63,066 nt of DNA from Alphaproteobacteria bacterium (GCA_022600345.1 JAHZKP010000042.1:1-63066), one strand, 5' to 3'. Shown: positions 1-9,630, counted from the stretch's first letter. Notes: generated by a model from the letters alone, not told the origin. Made by a program: numbers and translations.

Positions 1-135
1 AGCCCGCAGGGACGGGTGGATCTGCGCCAATCTCTGCGCAGCCCGTCTTGTCCGTAGCCCCGCTACGCACTGCGCCGGTCCACTTGATCTTGTCACAAAT
101 CCACCTCGTCATAATGGTTCGATTTGGTCGGAAAG

Positions 136-160
136 GGCTCTGGCACCTAGGAGCAGAGCC
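136..160 (-). terminator. possible weak terminator hairpin after the lipoprotein gene
   Basis: A 7-bp inverted repeat (GGCTCTG at 136-142, CAGAGCC at 154-160) lies just downstream of the minus-strand lipoprotein gene. On the minus strand it is followed by CTTTCC, which is only a poor U-tract. I see no gene in the rest of 1-178. Confidence 0.3.
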
Positions 161-178
161 GCATATCAGACGCCGCAA

Positions 179-739
179 TTACCTCTTCTGATCGCGCTGG
201 GCATCCCACCAGTCGCCGGTTCCAAACCCAGGACCCTTTTCGGCGACGACATCTTGTTCGAAGATTCCGCCTAACACGCCGGTGTCGGCCTGCCGGGCCG
301 GTGGCGGTGGTGAGTAGTCGCCAGCCAGAGCCTTGTTGAGCGCCGTCTTGATCACCTTGGTGCGCTTTGCCGTGCAGTAGCCATCGTCCTTCGCCGTGGC
401 CGCGATCGTGCCCCGATAACCGGAATCATAAATGCGCTCCACGCGGCCCAGGTCGGCAACAGGCAGCCCGCCGGCGGCTTCCGCCGCAAGATAGTTGGCC
501 CGAAGCGCTGCTGCATCGAAATTATAGCCGCACTTGGTCGCCCGGCCGGCGATCCGCCCGACATGCAGTGCCCGGCCCGTGGGCGTGTTGTTGTCTTTCA
601 GAACCGGCGCGGCAGCCTTGCTTTCACCACCGCCAAACAAGGAGCCCGTGGTCAGGCCGTTGCCTGACGAGCAGCCAGCCAAAACAATGCCGGCAGATGC
701 AATCATGGCGAACCGAAAAAGAGCGCGTGCAGACTTCAT
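179..739 (-). CDS. small putative outer-membrane or periplasmic lipoprotein, function unknown
   Basis: This encodes a 186-residue secreted lipoprotein. The first 22 residues form a basic and hydrophobic signal ending in the lipobox LAGC, so Cys23 would be lipidated after signal peptidase II cleavage. The mature part is low complexity at first, then has an Ala-rich helical core with two further cysteines (in KCGYNF and GYCTAK) that could pair. The C-terminus is Pro-rich and acidic. I recognise no domain. It stands alone, about 230 bp from the next gene, so context says little. Confidence 0.7.
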   Translation of the reverse strand: MKSARALFRFAMIASAGIVLAGCSSGNGLTTGSLFGGGESKAAAPVLKDNNTPTGRALHVGRIAGRATKCGYNFDAAALRANYLAAEAAGGLPVADLGRVERIYDSGYRGTIAATAKDDGYCTAKRTKVIKTALNKALAGDYSPPPPARQADTGVLGGIFEQDVVAEKGPGFGTGDWWDAQRDQKR

Positions 740-971
740 GACAGGGTCCTAGAATCTAATCCCGACTCGTTTTTTTCGAGAATTGCCTGACGCCCAGCCG
801 CTGGTCAACACGTACAGGGGCGCGTCAGTTAGCCCAAATCGTTCAAAACAACGGCTTTTCCACGGCACAGTCGGTCAAAACCCCCAGACGCCCGGCCAAA
901 ATGGCCCAATTGCCACAACCCGTCCATCGCCCTGGCTGGATACGGAGCGACCGCCAAACCATCACCTGGAT

Positions 972-2153
972 TTACCGCTTCAATTCCACGACCGCCCGGT
1001 CCAGCCCTTCGATGGTCAGCGGAAACATCCGCCCGCCCATCAATTCACGCATGATCTCAACCGATTGTGTCCAGCCCCACTGGTTCTCAGGAACCGGATT
1101 AAGCCAGATACAACTCGAATAAAGATCGCTCACCCGCTGCATCCACGCCGTGCCAGGTTCAGCATTCATGTGTTCGACCGAGCCGCCAGGAATCATGATC
1201 TCGTACGGGCTCATCGAGGCGTCTCCGACGAAGATCACCTTGTAGTCAGTGGGGTAGGTATTGAGGACGTCGAGCGTTGGAATCCTCTCGGTAAAACGCC
1301 GCGCGTTATCCTTCCAGACATACTCATAAAGGCAATTGTGGAAGTAGTAGTATTCCAGATGCTTGAACTCGGTCCGCATCGCTGAGAACAGCTCTTCGGC
1401 CTGCTTGATGTGCCAATCCATCGATCCGCCAACATCCAGGAACATCAACACCTTGACGGCATTGCGCCGCTCAGGCCGCAAGTGAATATCCAGATACCCG
1501 CGATTGGCTGTTTCACGGATCGTCGTGTCTAGATCGAATTCGCCCGGCACGCCCTCGCGTGTCAGTTTCCGCAGCTTCCGCAAGGCCACCCGCATGTTTC
1601 GCGTGCCCACCTCGATCGTGTCATCGAAATCCCGGAATTCGCGTTTGTCCCAGACCTTGATGGCTCGCCGATGCCGGCTTTCCCTCTGGCCGATGCGCAC
1701 GCCAGCCGGATTGTATCCGTACGCCCCAAAAGGCGACGTGCCCCCGGTGCCAATCCACTTGCTACCGCCCTGGTGGCGACCTTCTTGTTCTTGCAGGCGC
1801 TTTTTCAGCGTCTCCATGATTTCTTCCCAGCCGCCCAGTTCTTCGATCCGGGCCATATCCTCTTTGCTCAGATGCAGCTCTGAGGCAGCCCGCAGCCATT
1901 CTTCAGGGATTTCGGCTTGTGCCTCGCCAGCCTCAGTCAGCCCTTCAAGGCCTTTGAAGACAGTCCCAAACACCTGGTCGAAGCGGTCTAGATAGCGCTC
2001 ATCCTTCACCAATGCCGAGCGCGAAAGATAATAGAAGTCCTCGACCCGGCCATCGGCCACGCCTGACTGAAGCGCATCCAGTAGCGTCAGGTATTCACGC
2101 AGGCTGACCGGCAGTTTGGCAGCCCTGAGTTCGTTGAAAAAAGTGACGAACAA
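972..2153 (-). CDS. VWA domain-containing CoxE-like protein
   Basis: This is a 393-residue cytoplasmic protein of the CoxE/VWA family. These proteins usually work with a MoxR-type AAA+ ATPase as a chaperone pair for metalloenzyme maturation or complex remodelling. The N-terminal half is helical and charged. The C-terminal half is the VWA fold, with a degenerate metal-ion site DVGGS near residue 240 in place of DxSxS, as is common in this subfamily. The reading frame begins with TTG at 2153, and the family-like start MFVTFFNELR supports it. The expected partner, moxR, is not adjacent but lies at 8608-9459, with porin and YcjX genes in between. Confidence 0.85.
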   Translation of the reverse strand: MFVTFFNELRAAKLPVSLREYLTLLDALQSGVADGRVEDFYYLSRSALVKDERYLDRFDQVFGTVFKGLEGLTEAGEAQAEIPEEWLRAASELHLSKEDMARIEELGGWEEIMETLKKRLQEQEGRHQGGSKWIGTGGTSPFGAYGYNPAGVRIGQRESRHRRAIKVWDKREFRDFDDTIEVGTRNMRVALRKLRKLTREGVPGEFDLDTTIRETANRGYLDIHLRPERRNAVKVLMFLDVGGSMDWHIKQAEELFSAMRTEFKHLEYYYFHNCLYEYVWKDNARRFTERIPTLDVLNTYPTDYKVIFVGDASMSPYEIMIPGGSVEHMNAEPGTAWMQRVSDLYSSCIWLNPVPENQWGWTQSVEIMRELMGGRMFPLTIEGLDRAVVELKR

Positions 2154-2249
2154 GATCTATCCCCGAGCAGTTTCTGAGATTCCAGCCCGCATCCCTTGTG
2201 AGGAAGGCGGGCTGGCGACCATATAACCGCAACGCACCCCACAAACAAA

Positions 2250-2274
2250 GAAGCCGGCCAAAAAGGCCGGCTTC
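2250..2274 (-). terminator. rho-independent terminator of the first porin gene
   Basis: A perfect 10-bp stem (GAAGCCGGCC/GGCCGGCTTC) closes a 5-nt loop. On the minus strand it is followed by TTTGTTTG. It lies about 65 bp beyond the porin stop codon. Confidence 0.85.
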
Positions 2275-2338
2275 CCAGGATATTTTAGAGTAGCGTCTCC
2301 CAACACAACTTTAGACGGTGTTGGAACACAATGCCGGA

Positions 2339-3730
2339 TCAGAAGTTGATCAGGCCACCCATCTTGACGACGTCGAAGCCTTCAAGGTTGTTGTTGCCAT
2401 TGACCAGACCAAGGCCCGCGCAACCGCCAGCAACAGCGTTGTTGCAGGTTACGTCACCCTCGTTATGGCGCCAGGACAACCACAACTGCATTGCAGCAGC
2501 ATCGACGTTCTGGACGACGCCAACGCCGTAGTGGCGCATTTCCGAAGAGTCGACACCAGCGTTATAGATTGCCGTGAACATCGCATCTTCCTTCTGGCCA
2601 TACTCACCGTAGAAAGTGGTGGAACCAAGAGCGAAGACTTTGCGCTTCAGACCAGCCTTCAGGTAGAACATGTCGCTTTCAGGCGTATTCAGGCCATTGC
2701 CGCGAGCTGCTGCGGTAACGTCGTTGAAGCCGTGAGCGTAGGCACCATAGAAGAACACACCCGAAGCAACGTGCTCGATGTAACCACCCAACTGCAGGTG
2801 ACCGACATCCAGTCCACCGTTGGCGGATGCCTGAGCACCAGTAACCGACAGACCGGTACCGTTCTCATCGGTCGAGTGGTGGTAGGCGATGGCACCAGCG
2901 ATCTTGACGCCGCTGAACTCACCAGCGTAGCGACCCGAAATGGCCCACACATCGTCTTCACCCCAAGATGCCGAAGCACCGAAGCCAGCGATGGTTGGAG
3001 TGTCATAACGCACGACGTTGCTTGGAACACCGTCGCAGTCACCGTTTGCGCCACCGTAACCGTCAAGTGTCTGACAGTTGGCGATGTGACCCCAAACAAA
3101 GCCGTTGTAGGTGTTGTTTGAGCGCGTGAAGAACGCGTTGGTGTCGTAAAGAACGTAGTTGGCCTGAACCAGCGAACCCGACCCGTCGGGCAGGATTGCC
3201 TGGTTGTCTGCAGCAGATGACTGCTGACCGACGCTGACGCGACCAAGGCGCTTGCTCTTCAAGTACCAGTAGGCGCTTTCCAGACCCAGTGCACCGCTCG
3301 AACCGGTCAACAGAGCCTGGGCGTTGCCGCCTGGGTTCAGGATGCCATCGTCAGCGTTCTGGCTGACCAGCAACGAGTCATTGTTGATGGCTTCGATCTT
3401 GATCAGGAAGCCCGCTTCCCACTCGCTGTTGATCTGGGCCTTACCAGAGAACGCGAAGTGCGTACCGATCGAAACCGAACCGGTGTCGGTGACGTAAACG
3501 TTGCTTTCGTGACCGTCGTCCCAGATCAGGACCTGCTGGGCAACGAAGCCGGATACCGTCAGAGAAACCTTGCGGTTACCCTTGCGGGCCGTGGTTGCTT
3601 CGAGTTCTGCAACGCGCTCTTCCAAGTCGGCGCAGCAGTCGCCGCCCAGGTCAGCAGCGTTGGCACCCGTGGCGAAAGATCCCGCCAAGAGGCCGGCTGC
3701 CAACATGGCGCTCAGGCTGTATTTGTTCAT
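2339..3730 (-). CDS. Rhizobiales-type outer-membrane porin (copy 1)
   Basis: This is a 463-residue outer-membrane porin that should form a trimeric 16-strand beta-barrel for small hydrophilic solutes. A signal peptide ends at ANAA/DLGG near residue 26. A short coiled segment with paired cysteines follows (GGDCCADLEERVAELEA), then the family signature RKVSLTVSGFVAQQ. The rest is amphipathic strands with aromatic girdles. The mature protein has several Cys pairs, as in rhizobial porins. A good ribosome site (AGGAG) stands 7 nt before the ATG. It is a tandem paralogue of the gene at 4263-5654. The two match closely in the N-terminal third and diverge in putative surface loops. Confidence 0.93.
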   Translation of the reverse strand: MNKYSLSAMLAAGLLAGSFATGANAADLGGDCCADLEERVAELEATTARKGNRKVSLTVSGFVAQQVLIWDDGHESNVYVTDTGSVSIGTHFAFSGKAQINSEWEAGFLIKIEAINNDSLLVSQNADDGILNPGGNAQALLTGSSGALGLESAYWYLKSKRLGRVSVGQQSSAADNQAILPDGSGSLVQANYVLYDTNAFFTRSNNTYNGFVWGHIANCQTLDGYGGANGDCDGVPSNVVRYDTPTIAGFGASASWGEDDVWAISGRYAGEFSGVKIAGAIAYHHSTDENGTGLSVTGAQASANGGLDVGHLQLGGYIEHVASGVFFYGAYAHGFNDVTAAARGNGLNTPESDMFYLKAGLKRKVFALGSTTFYGEYGQKEDAMFTAIYNAGVDSSEMRHYGVGVVQNVDAAAMQLWLSWRHNEGDVTCNNAVAGGCAGLGLVNGNNNLEGFDVVKMGGLINF

Positions 3731-4202
3731 TGACTATCTCCTAGTCTGCTTTGGTTACCCGTTGGCGGACGCAAATACTCAATGCAATACTGATATGCCG
3801 AACACGTTCTGATGCGGCAGAAGTTGAAACCCCTGGAAAGGCTTGCCGCTCACAAAACGGAAATTGATTGATTCGTCGGTGCGCTACAATTGCGCCGAAG
3901 CGCCCAGGGCCGAGTCCGCTAAGTGTGTGTCAAAGCAGCAACGTGCTGTGCAGCCCGGCAACTGACGAATAAGTCTGCATTTGGCAAACCCTTGCTTTAA
4001 AAAGGGGCTTCAGCAAAAAAAATATGCAGAAATATCCAGCCAGGCGGCGAAAATGACCAAAATCGCGTCAGTTGCTGATTTGTGTGAACTGTAACGGGTT
4101 GTGATGTGAGGAAGCTGTGGATGCGCGCCAAGGCACCCTTTCGAATCCGAAATTCGTCGTCCGGTCGGTTTTCGTAGCAATAAAGTTCGTAGCAATAAAA
4201 AA
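3731..4202. other. intergenic leader between the tandem porins
   Basis: This stretch of about 470 bp upstream of porin copy 1 is AT-richer than its surroundings. I see no credible gene in it. It should contain the porin promoter and a long 5' leader read leftward, but I could not fix a -35/-10 pair. Near 4171-4199 a 14-bp unit (TTCGTAGCAATAAA) occurs twice in tandem, separated by one base. Confidence 0.5.
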
Positions 4203-4228
4203 AGCCACCCCGGTTTCCCGAGGTGGCT
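4203..4228 (-). terminator. rho-independent terminator of the second porin gene
   Basis: An 11-position stem (AGCCACCCCGG/CCGAGGTGGCT, one mismatch) is followed on the minus strand by a run of seven T (4197-4203). It lies about 35 bp beyond the porin stop codon. Confidence 0.85.
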
Positions 4229-4262
4229 CTTGTTTCGTTGGCTTGTGTTCTGAAGCGTTCGA

Positions 4263-5654
4263 TTAGAACGGGATCAGAGCACCGAACTTGACGAGGTCGA
4301 ACTCTTCAAGATTGTTGTTGCCAGCATTCAGGCCGACGCCCGCACAGGTGGCTGCTCCGCCTTGGTTGGCGCAGGAAACATCACCTTCGTAGTGGCGCCA
4401 GGACAACCACATCTGCATGGCAGCAGCGTCGATGTTCTGAACGATACCAACACCGTAGTGATCAACCAGCGTGTCGTTGACACCAGCATCGTAGAGGAAT
4501 GCTGCCATGGCATCATTCTTCTGGCCGTACTCACCGTAAAGGGTCGTGCCACCAAGGGTCGTCCACTTGCCTTTGATACCAGCCTTGGCGTACCAGGTTT
4601 CACCTTCAGGCGAGGTCCGGCCACGGCCCCGTAGTGCCGCCGTTACGCCATGGTCCTCTTTCGTGTAGGCACCGTAGACGAACAGACCGGTCGCGACATG
4701 CTCGGCATAACCGCCAACCTGGAAGTGACCGACATCAAGGCCGCCATTTGCTGCTGCCTGTGGGTTGGCGATGCCTGTACCCGTTTCGTCGGAAGATTCG
4801 TGGTAAGCAACTGCACCAGCGATCTTGATGCCACCGAATTCACCAGCATAACGACCCGAAACAGCCCAGACATCATCTTCGCCCCAGGAGGCCGAAGCCG
4901 AGAAGCCTGCGAATGTTGGCGTGTCATAGCGAACAACGTTGCTAGGAACACCGTCGCAGTCACCCGCTGCACCGCCGTAAGCATTCAGCGTATTACAGTT
5001 GGCCAGATGACCCCAGACGAAGCCATTGTAGGTGTTGTTCGAGCGCGTGAAGAACGCGTTCACGTCGTAGAAAACGTAGTTGGCCTGAACCAGCGAGCCT
5101 GAACCGTCAGGCAGGATTGCCTGGTTATCTGCAGCCGAAGACTGCTGACCAACGCTGACGCGACCAGCGGTTTTGCTCTTCAAGTACCAGTAGGCGCTTT
5201 CAAGTCCGATCGGACCCGTCGAGCCAGTCAGCAGGGCCTGAGCGTTGCCGCCTGGGTTCAGGATTCCGTCATCAGCGTTCTGGCTGACCAGAAGCGAGTC
5301 ATTGTTGATGACTTCCAGTTTGATCATGAAGCCGGCTGAGACGTCTGACGAGATCTTGGCTTTGCCGGAAAACGCGAAGTGCGTACCGATCGAAACCGAG
5401 CCAGTGTCCGTGATGTAGACGTTATCTTCAAAGCCATCGTCCCAGGCAACGATCTGCTGGGCGACGAAGCCCGAAATTGTCAGGCTGACTTTGCGGTTGC
5501 CCTTGCGAGCCGTCGTGGCTTCAAGTTCTGCAACGCGTTCTTCGAGATCTGCACAGCAATCGCCACCAAGGTCGGCAGCAGATGCCCCCGTGACGCCAAA
5601 GCTTGCAGCCAAAAGGCCTGCAGCAGCCAGGGCGCTGATAGTGTTCTTCTTCAT
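4263..5654 (-). CDS. Rhizobiales-type outer-membrane porin (copy 2)
   Basis: This is a 463-residue paralogue of the porin at 2339-3730, of identical length. It has a signal peptide cleaved near ASAA/DLGG, the same Cys-containing coiled N-terminus (GGDCCADLEERV) and the same RKVSLTISGFVAQQ signature, and it ends in a C-terminal aromatic residue (ALIPF) as outer-membrane barrels do. A strong purine-rich ribosome site precedes the ATG. Each porin has its own terminator, so the copies are probably transcribed separately and could be differentially regulated. Confidence 0.93.
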   Translation of the reverse strand: MKKNTISALAAAGLLAASFGVTGASAADLGGDCCADLEERVAELEATTARKGNRKVSLTISGFVAQQIVAWDDGFEDNVYITDTGSVSIGTHFAFSGKAKISSDVSAGFMIKLEVINNDSLLVSQNADDGILNPGGNAQALLTGSTGPIGLESAYWYLKSKTAGRVSVGQQSSAADNQAILPDGSGSLVQANYVFYDVNAFFTRSNNTYNGFVWGHLANCNTLNAYGGAAGDCDGVPSNVVRYDTPTFAGFSASASWGEDDVWAVSGRYAGEFGGIKIAGAVAYHESSDETGTGIANPQAAANGGLDVGHFQVGGYAEHVATGLFVYGAYTKEDHGVTAALRGRGRTSPEGETWYAKAGIKGKWTTLGGTTLYGEYGQKNDAMAAFLYDAGVNDTLVDHYGVGIVQNIDAAAMQMWLSWRHYEGDVSCANQGGAATCAGVGLNAGNNNLEEFDLVKFGALIPF

Positions 5655-5940
5655 TCCCCTACTCCCGTCAACGGTACTAGGCCAGGAGCACTCATAACCA
5701 AACGACGCCCCACAAACCCAACCAATACATTACCGGCTAATCAGCACGCTTGTGAACCAATCGCCGATAGCCAAGCGCATCTATGCAGGAAATGTCTGGT
5801 TTGGAAACGTCTGGCGCGACCCAGGTGAAGCATTAGGGTTCCCTTGTTGCGTTAGCGCCACTTATTCATGATTCGAAATTGGTACGAAGGTGCAAAAGTG
5901 GCTGGATATGACCACCCCTGGGTTGCATGAGGCGGACTTG

Positions 5941-7062
5941 CTACTCGCCCTTACTCTTCCAAACCTTCTTCAGGATGTCGGGGCGCAGGTCCGGAAATGC
6001 CTGGTAGAAGATGTCCCGCGCCCGCGGCGGCCTAGCCTCAACAAACGGCAACGGTCGACAGATGGAAATGGCTGCAACGCCCAGGCGTGCTGTCAATGCG
6101 CCGTTGAAAGCACCCTCGCCAAGTCGTGCAGAGACACGGCGTAGCAAGTCCTGACCGAAGAATTGCCCCCAAAGATCGTCGGTCAAAGCGATGACACCGG
6201 AAGCTGCGATATGCCCGATTATCCACGTAAACAGACGCAATCCACCCAGAAAGCCCGGTTGCCCACCATAATTGCCGGCAACCCGGCGCACCATTCGCAA
6301 ATTCTCGAATAAAACGAACAAGACGACCACGAAGGCGATCGGCACCACTGCCGACACAACCCCAACACGCCGGGCCGACTGATAGATCAGCTCCTGGGCT
6401 CGGCTGTCGGCCTGCTCAAGAAGAATGCGGTCAGCCAGACCCAAGAGCGAGCGGGCATCGCGCTTGTGCCGCTCCTGCTCGCGGAACCGGTCGAGTTCCC
6501 AACGCAGATCGCGGTGGCCGCTGAGGTTGGCTTTCAGTCGCGACACGGCTTTGCGGGCGATTCTGATATCGTCCAGGTTAATGGCCTTGTTGGCATCGCT
6601 GCGCAACCGGCCCAGCCGCGATAGGCGCCAGATCCCCAACAGTTCCCGCAACACCAGAACCACGATGGCAATTACGATGATCGTGGCAAGGCCGCGCGCC
6701 GCCCAGCCCAGCCAGTCGTCTCGCAGCACGGCTGTGGAAACAAAGTGCGCGTACCACAAGGAAAAGGCCAGCGCGGCCAACGCGAAAGTGGCGGCAACAA
6801 GCGTGCCAAGCCAGCCAAACCGCTGCCGGCGTTCAGGCGGAACAGCCGCAGCCGAGTGAGCGGCGTCTCCTAGACCGCCTTCGACGCCCGTTTTGCCCTC
6901 CTCGCCAGTACCCTCGCCCGTCCGAGCCCCAGCCCCAGCCCCAGCCCCAGCCCCTTCGGGTCCGCCAATGGGTTCTTCCCGACTGGGTTCCGAGACCTTG
7001 ATGGCCGGATCGTCAGCCTCGAAAGCCCTGGGCTTGCGGCCCTTGTCAGACGGCGAAGTCAT
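5941..7062 (-). CDS. TIGR01620/YcjF-like membrane protein (DUF697)
   Basis: This is a 373-residue inner-membrane protein of the TIGR01620 (YcjF-like) family. Its acidic, Gly/Ala-rich N-terminal tail holds the run GAGAGAGAGAR, encoded by five tandem copies of a hexanucleotide at 6925-6954. Two membrane spans lie near residues 85-105 and 115-140, and a further hydrophobic pair near 235-290. The C-terminal DUF697 region contains ALTARLGVAAI. The ATG overlaps the stop of the upstream ycjX-like gene by 4 bp (ATGA), so the two are translationally coupled. In enterobacteria the equivalent pair belongs to envelope stress regulons, but the biochemical role is unknown. Confidence 0.85.
   Translation of the reverse strand: MTSPSDKGRKPRAFEADDPAIKVSEPSREEPIGGPEGAGAGAGAGARTGEGTGEEGKTGVEGGLGDAAHSAAAVPPERRQRFGWLGTLVAATFALAALAFSLWYAHFVSTAVLRDDWLGWAARGLATIIVIAIVVLVLRELLGIWRLSRLGRLRSDANKAINLDDIRIARKAVSRLKANLSGHRDLRWELDRFREQERHKRDARSLLGLADRILLEQADSRAQELIYQSARRVGVVSAVVPIAFVVVLFVLFENLRMVRRVAGNYGGQPGFLGGLRLFTWIIGHIAASGVIALTDDLWGQFFGQDLLRRVSARLGEGAFNGALTARLGVAAISICRPLPFVEARPPRARDIFYQAFPDLRPDILKKVWKSKGE
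6925..6954 (+). repeat. in-frame hexanucleotide tandem repeat (AGCCCC x5)
   Basis: Five perfect copies of AGCCCC encode the Gly-Ala run in the N-terminal tail of the TIGR01620 protein. Copy-number slippage would change tail length without breaking the frame. Confidence 0.9.
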
Positions 7063-8552
7063 TTCAGATAGTCCTCAAACAGGAACGCGATAGCTTTTTC
7101 CATGCCGATATGCGGCCAGTCCTGGCCGCCCCACGGACTGCTCGCCCCAGGCATTATCGGTGGCTGGAAGCGCACGAAGCTGTAGTCTTCGGGGCGGGCC
7201 TTTGTCGCATCGAACGCATCGAGTGGATCTCGCGGCAGGTCACCGGGAAATACGACGCCCGCCTGTTGGCCATCGTAGCGCTTGCCGCTGACGCGCTCGC
7301 CGGCCCTTGGAACGCCGCGAATGCAGTGGAACGTCTCATCACCAGCCGCCTTGTCGACATCCTCGGTGGCCCTGAGGGCTGCCAGCGCAATGCACCGAAA
7401 GTCCGCGCCAGCCGAGCTCGCCCGTTCGCCCGCCCTTGCCACCGCCTTGCCCAGGATAGCTTCCAACCGGTCGTGCGACGTATTGTGGATATGGTCGGCC
7501 TTGGTGGCGGCAAATACGATCCTGTCGATCCGGCGCGGTAGAATGAACGACAGCCAGCTATTGGCGCCGGGCCGGAATGCCGCCATGACGCCATCGAGCC
7601 CCTGCTCAAGGTCGCCCAGCGCTTCCGCCCCGCCGTTCAGCGCCGACAGCACATCAACAAGAACAATCTGGCGATCGAGCCTGCTGAAGTGCTTTTCGAA
7701 AAAGGGTTGGACGATGTTCTGCTTGTACTTTTCAAAGCGCCGAGCCAGCAACGCCGCCATCGTCGGCCCTGTACCTTGTTTTGCAACCTTCGCCGGCTCA
7801 CCGGCAGCCTGTCCGCAATTGCACGGAAAAAAGGTGAGCTGCGGCGAACCCTCCAGGTCGCCGGGAAGCAGGAACCGCCCCGGTCCCAGAGCTGCTCGCG
7901 ATGGGCAATCGGCCCGCGCTTTGGTGATGTACTCGGTATAAAGTCTGGCCCCCTCGATGGCGACCTGTTCATCTTGCGCAGCCGACCCATCGACCGTCTT
8001 GAGGAACGATAAAAACGGCTCCGCGGCCCCAGCCAGGCCGTCGCCATTGGCGGCAAACAAGGTCTCCTTCGACCACTCCTCGTACGTCTGGTTCAATAAA
8101 CCCAGGTCAATCAGCCACTCGCCCGGATAGTCGATGATGTCGATATGAAGCCGGTTGCTGAGCCCCATGGCTTCCCGGATGAAGTCCTGGGGCGGCCATT
8201 CGAGTGTTAGCCGTAACTGGCTGATCGTGCGCGTACTTTCAGGCCATTGCGCAGGATCGCCCGACAGTGCAGCCAGATGGTCCTCGTAGGAAAACCGGGG
8301 AACATCGTCATCGGGCTGCGGCTCAAGAAACCCCCGCCAGCCCGGCACCGCCGACAAGCTGGCAAATGGCGGCTGCGGCCGGCTTTCCGTGAGGCAACGC
8401 ACCAGCGCTGTAATGAACACGGTTTTTCCCGAGCGCGACAAACCAGTGACCCCAAGGCGGATCGTCGGCGTCAGGTAATCGCTAACCGCCATCCCCAACT
8501 CGGTGAGCGCCGCGCCAGGGTCCGAAGTCAATGTCGGAAGTTTCACCGGCAA
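7059..8552 (-). CDS. ycjX: YcjX-like P-loop GTPase
   Basis: This is a 497-residue YcjX family (DUF463) nucleotide-binding protein. The Walker A motif is GLSRSGKT at residues 37-44, preceded by a short amphipathic N-terminus, and IDIIDYPGEWL supplies the Walker B/DxxG region. The long C-terminal half carries the family signatures QIVLVDVLSALNGG and ATKADH. It is the first gene of a two-gene unit with the TIGR01620 protein, with a 4-bp overlap. YcjX-like proteins are stress-associated GTPases probably acting at the inner membrane with the YcjF partner; the substrate is unknown. Confidence 0.9.
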   Translation of the reverse strand: MPVKLPTLTSDPGAALTELGMAVSDYLTPTIRLGVTGLSRSGKTVFITALVRCLTESRPQPPFASLSAVPGWRGFLEPQPDDDVPRFSYEDHLAALSGDPAQWPESTRTISQLRLTLEWPPQDFIREAMGLSNRLHIDIIDYPGEWLIDLGLLNQTYEEWSKETLFAANGDGLAGAAEPFLSFLKTVDGSAAQDEQVAIEGARLYTEYITKARADCPSRAALGPGRFLLPGDLEGSPQLTFFPCNCGQAAGEPAKVAKQGTGPTMAALLARRFEKYKQNIVQPFFEKHFSRLDRQIVLVDVLSALNGGAEALGDLEQGLDGVMAAFRPGANSWLSFILPRRIDRIVFAATKADHIHNTSHDRLEAILGKAVARAGERASSAGADFRCIALAALRATEDVDKAAGDETFHCIRGVPRAGERVSGKRYDGQQAGVVFPGDLPRDPLDAFDATKARPEDYSFVRFQPPIMPGASSPWGGQDWPHIGMEKAIAFLFEDYLK

Positions 8553-8607
8553 TCCACCTCAACGCCGTGTTTCATGCTTCGTGAGAAGTCTAACTCCCCC
8601 GCCTCCT

Positions 8608-9459
8608 TCAGTGCTGCTCTTCCCGGCGCCGGGACAGAAATGCCAGCCGTTCGAATAACTGCACATCCTGCTCGTTCTTCAACAACGCCCCATGCAGCGG
8701 CGGAATGAGCTTGCGCGGATCGTTCTCGCGCAACGCTTCAACGCTAATATCCTCGTTGAGCAGAAGTTTGATCCAGTCCAGCAATTCCGACGTCGAGGGA
8801 CGTTTCTTCAGGCCCGGAACCTCGCGCAGCTCGTAAAAGACCCTGAGCGATTCCGATACCAGATGCCCCTTGAGGCCGGGAAAATGGACTTCTACGATGT
8901 CCTGCATCGTCTCAGCATCGGGAAACTTGATGAAATGGAAGAAACACCGGCGCAAGAATGCGTCGGGCAACTCCTTTTCGTTATTGGAGGTGATGATGAC
9001 GATCGGCCGCTTTTCGGCCTTGACCGTCTCGCCGGTCTCGTAGACGTGGAATTCCATCCGGTCGAGTTCCTGTAAAAGGTCGTTGGGAAACTCGATATCC
9101 GCCTTGTCGATTTCGTCGATCAGCAACACCGGCCGCTGATCCATGACGAAGGCTTCCCACAGGCGCCCCCGCTTGATGTAGTTGCCAATATCCTTGACCC
9201 GTTCATCACCTAGCTGACTGTCGCGGAGCCGTGACACAGCGTCGTATTCGTAAAGGCCCTGCTGCGCCTTGGTCGTCGATTTCACATGCCATTCGATGAG
9301 CGGTGCACCAAGTGCTTTGGCCACCTCGACCGCCAGTACGCTTTTGCCCGTCCCCGGCTCGCCCTTCACCAGTAGCGGGCGCTCAAGCGTGATTGCCGCA
9401 TTGACGGCCACACGCAGGTCTTCGGTTGCGATGTATTGCGACGTGCCTTCGAATTTCAT
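8608..9459 (-). CDS. MoxR family AAA+ ATPase
   Basis: This is a 283-residue MoxR-type AAA+ ATPase. Walker A is GEPGTGKS (residues 33-40), Walker B is LLIDEIDKAD (about 112-121), sensor 1 is ITSNNEKELPDAFLRRC, and a C-terminal lid with an Arg-rich tail follows. MoxR ATPases act as chaperones with VWA-domain partners to insert cofactors or remodel complexes. The likely VWA partner is the CoxE-like protein at 972-2153. In related genomes such pairs are often adjacent, but here about 6.4 kb separates them. The gene ends 55 bp before ycjX on the same strand. Confidence 0.92.
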   Translation of the reverse strand: MKFEGTSQYIATEDLRVAVNAAITLERPLLVKGEPGTGKSVLAVEVAKALGAPLIEWHVKSTTKAQQGLYEYDAVSRLRDSQLGDERVKDIGNYIKRGRLWEAFVMDQRPVLLIDEIDKADIEFPNDLLQELDRMEFHVYETGETVKAEKRPIVIITSNNEKELPDAFLRRCFFHFIKFPDAETMQDIVEVHFPGLKGHLVSESLRVFYELREVPGLKKRPSTSELLDWIKLLLNEDISVEALRENDPRKLIPPLHGALLKNEQDVQLFERLAFLSRRREEQH

Positions 9460-9590
9460 GGAGCCTCATTCGCTTGAATAACAACAGTTCAGCCGGTCCT
9501 ATCATCTTCTCTTGGACAATCAACCTGCTTATGGCGTGTTGCCCGTCCTTGCAATTACTGTCTGTGGACGCCCGGCCATGATGGATGCGC

Positions 9591-9630
9591 AAAAAAAAGC
9601 GCCACTCCCTGGGTGAAGGGGAGTGGCGCT
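9591..9630 (-). terminator. strong intrinsic terminator facing left
   Basis: A 12-bp perfect stem (9598-9609 with 9619-9630, AGCGCCACTCCC/GGGAGTGGCGCT) has a 9-nt loop. On the minus strand it is followed by eight consecutive T (9591-9598). Confidence 0.85.
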
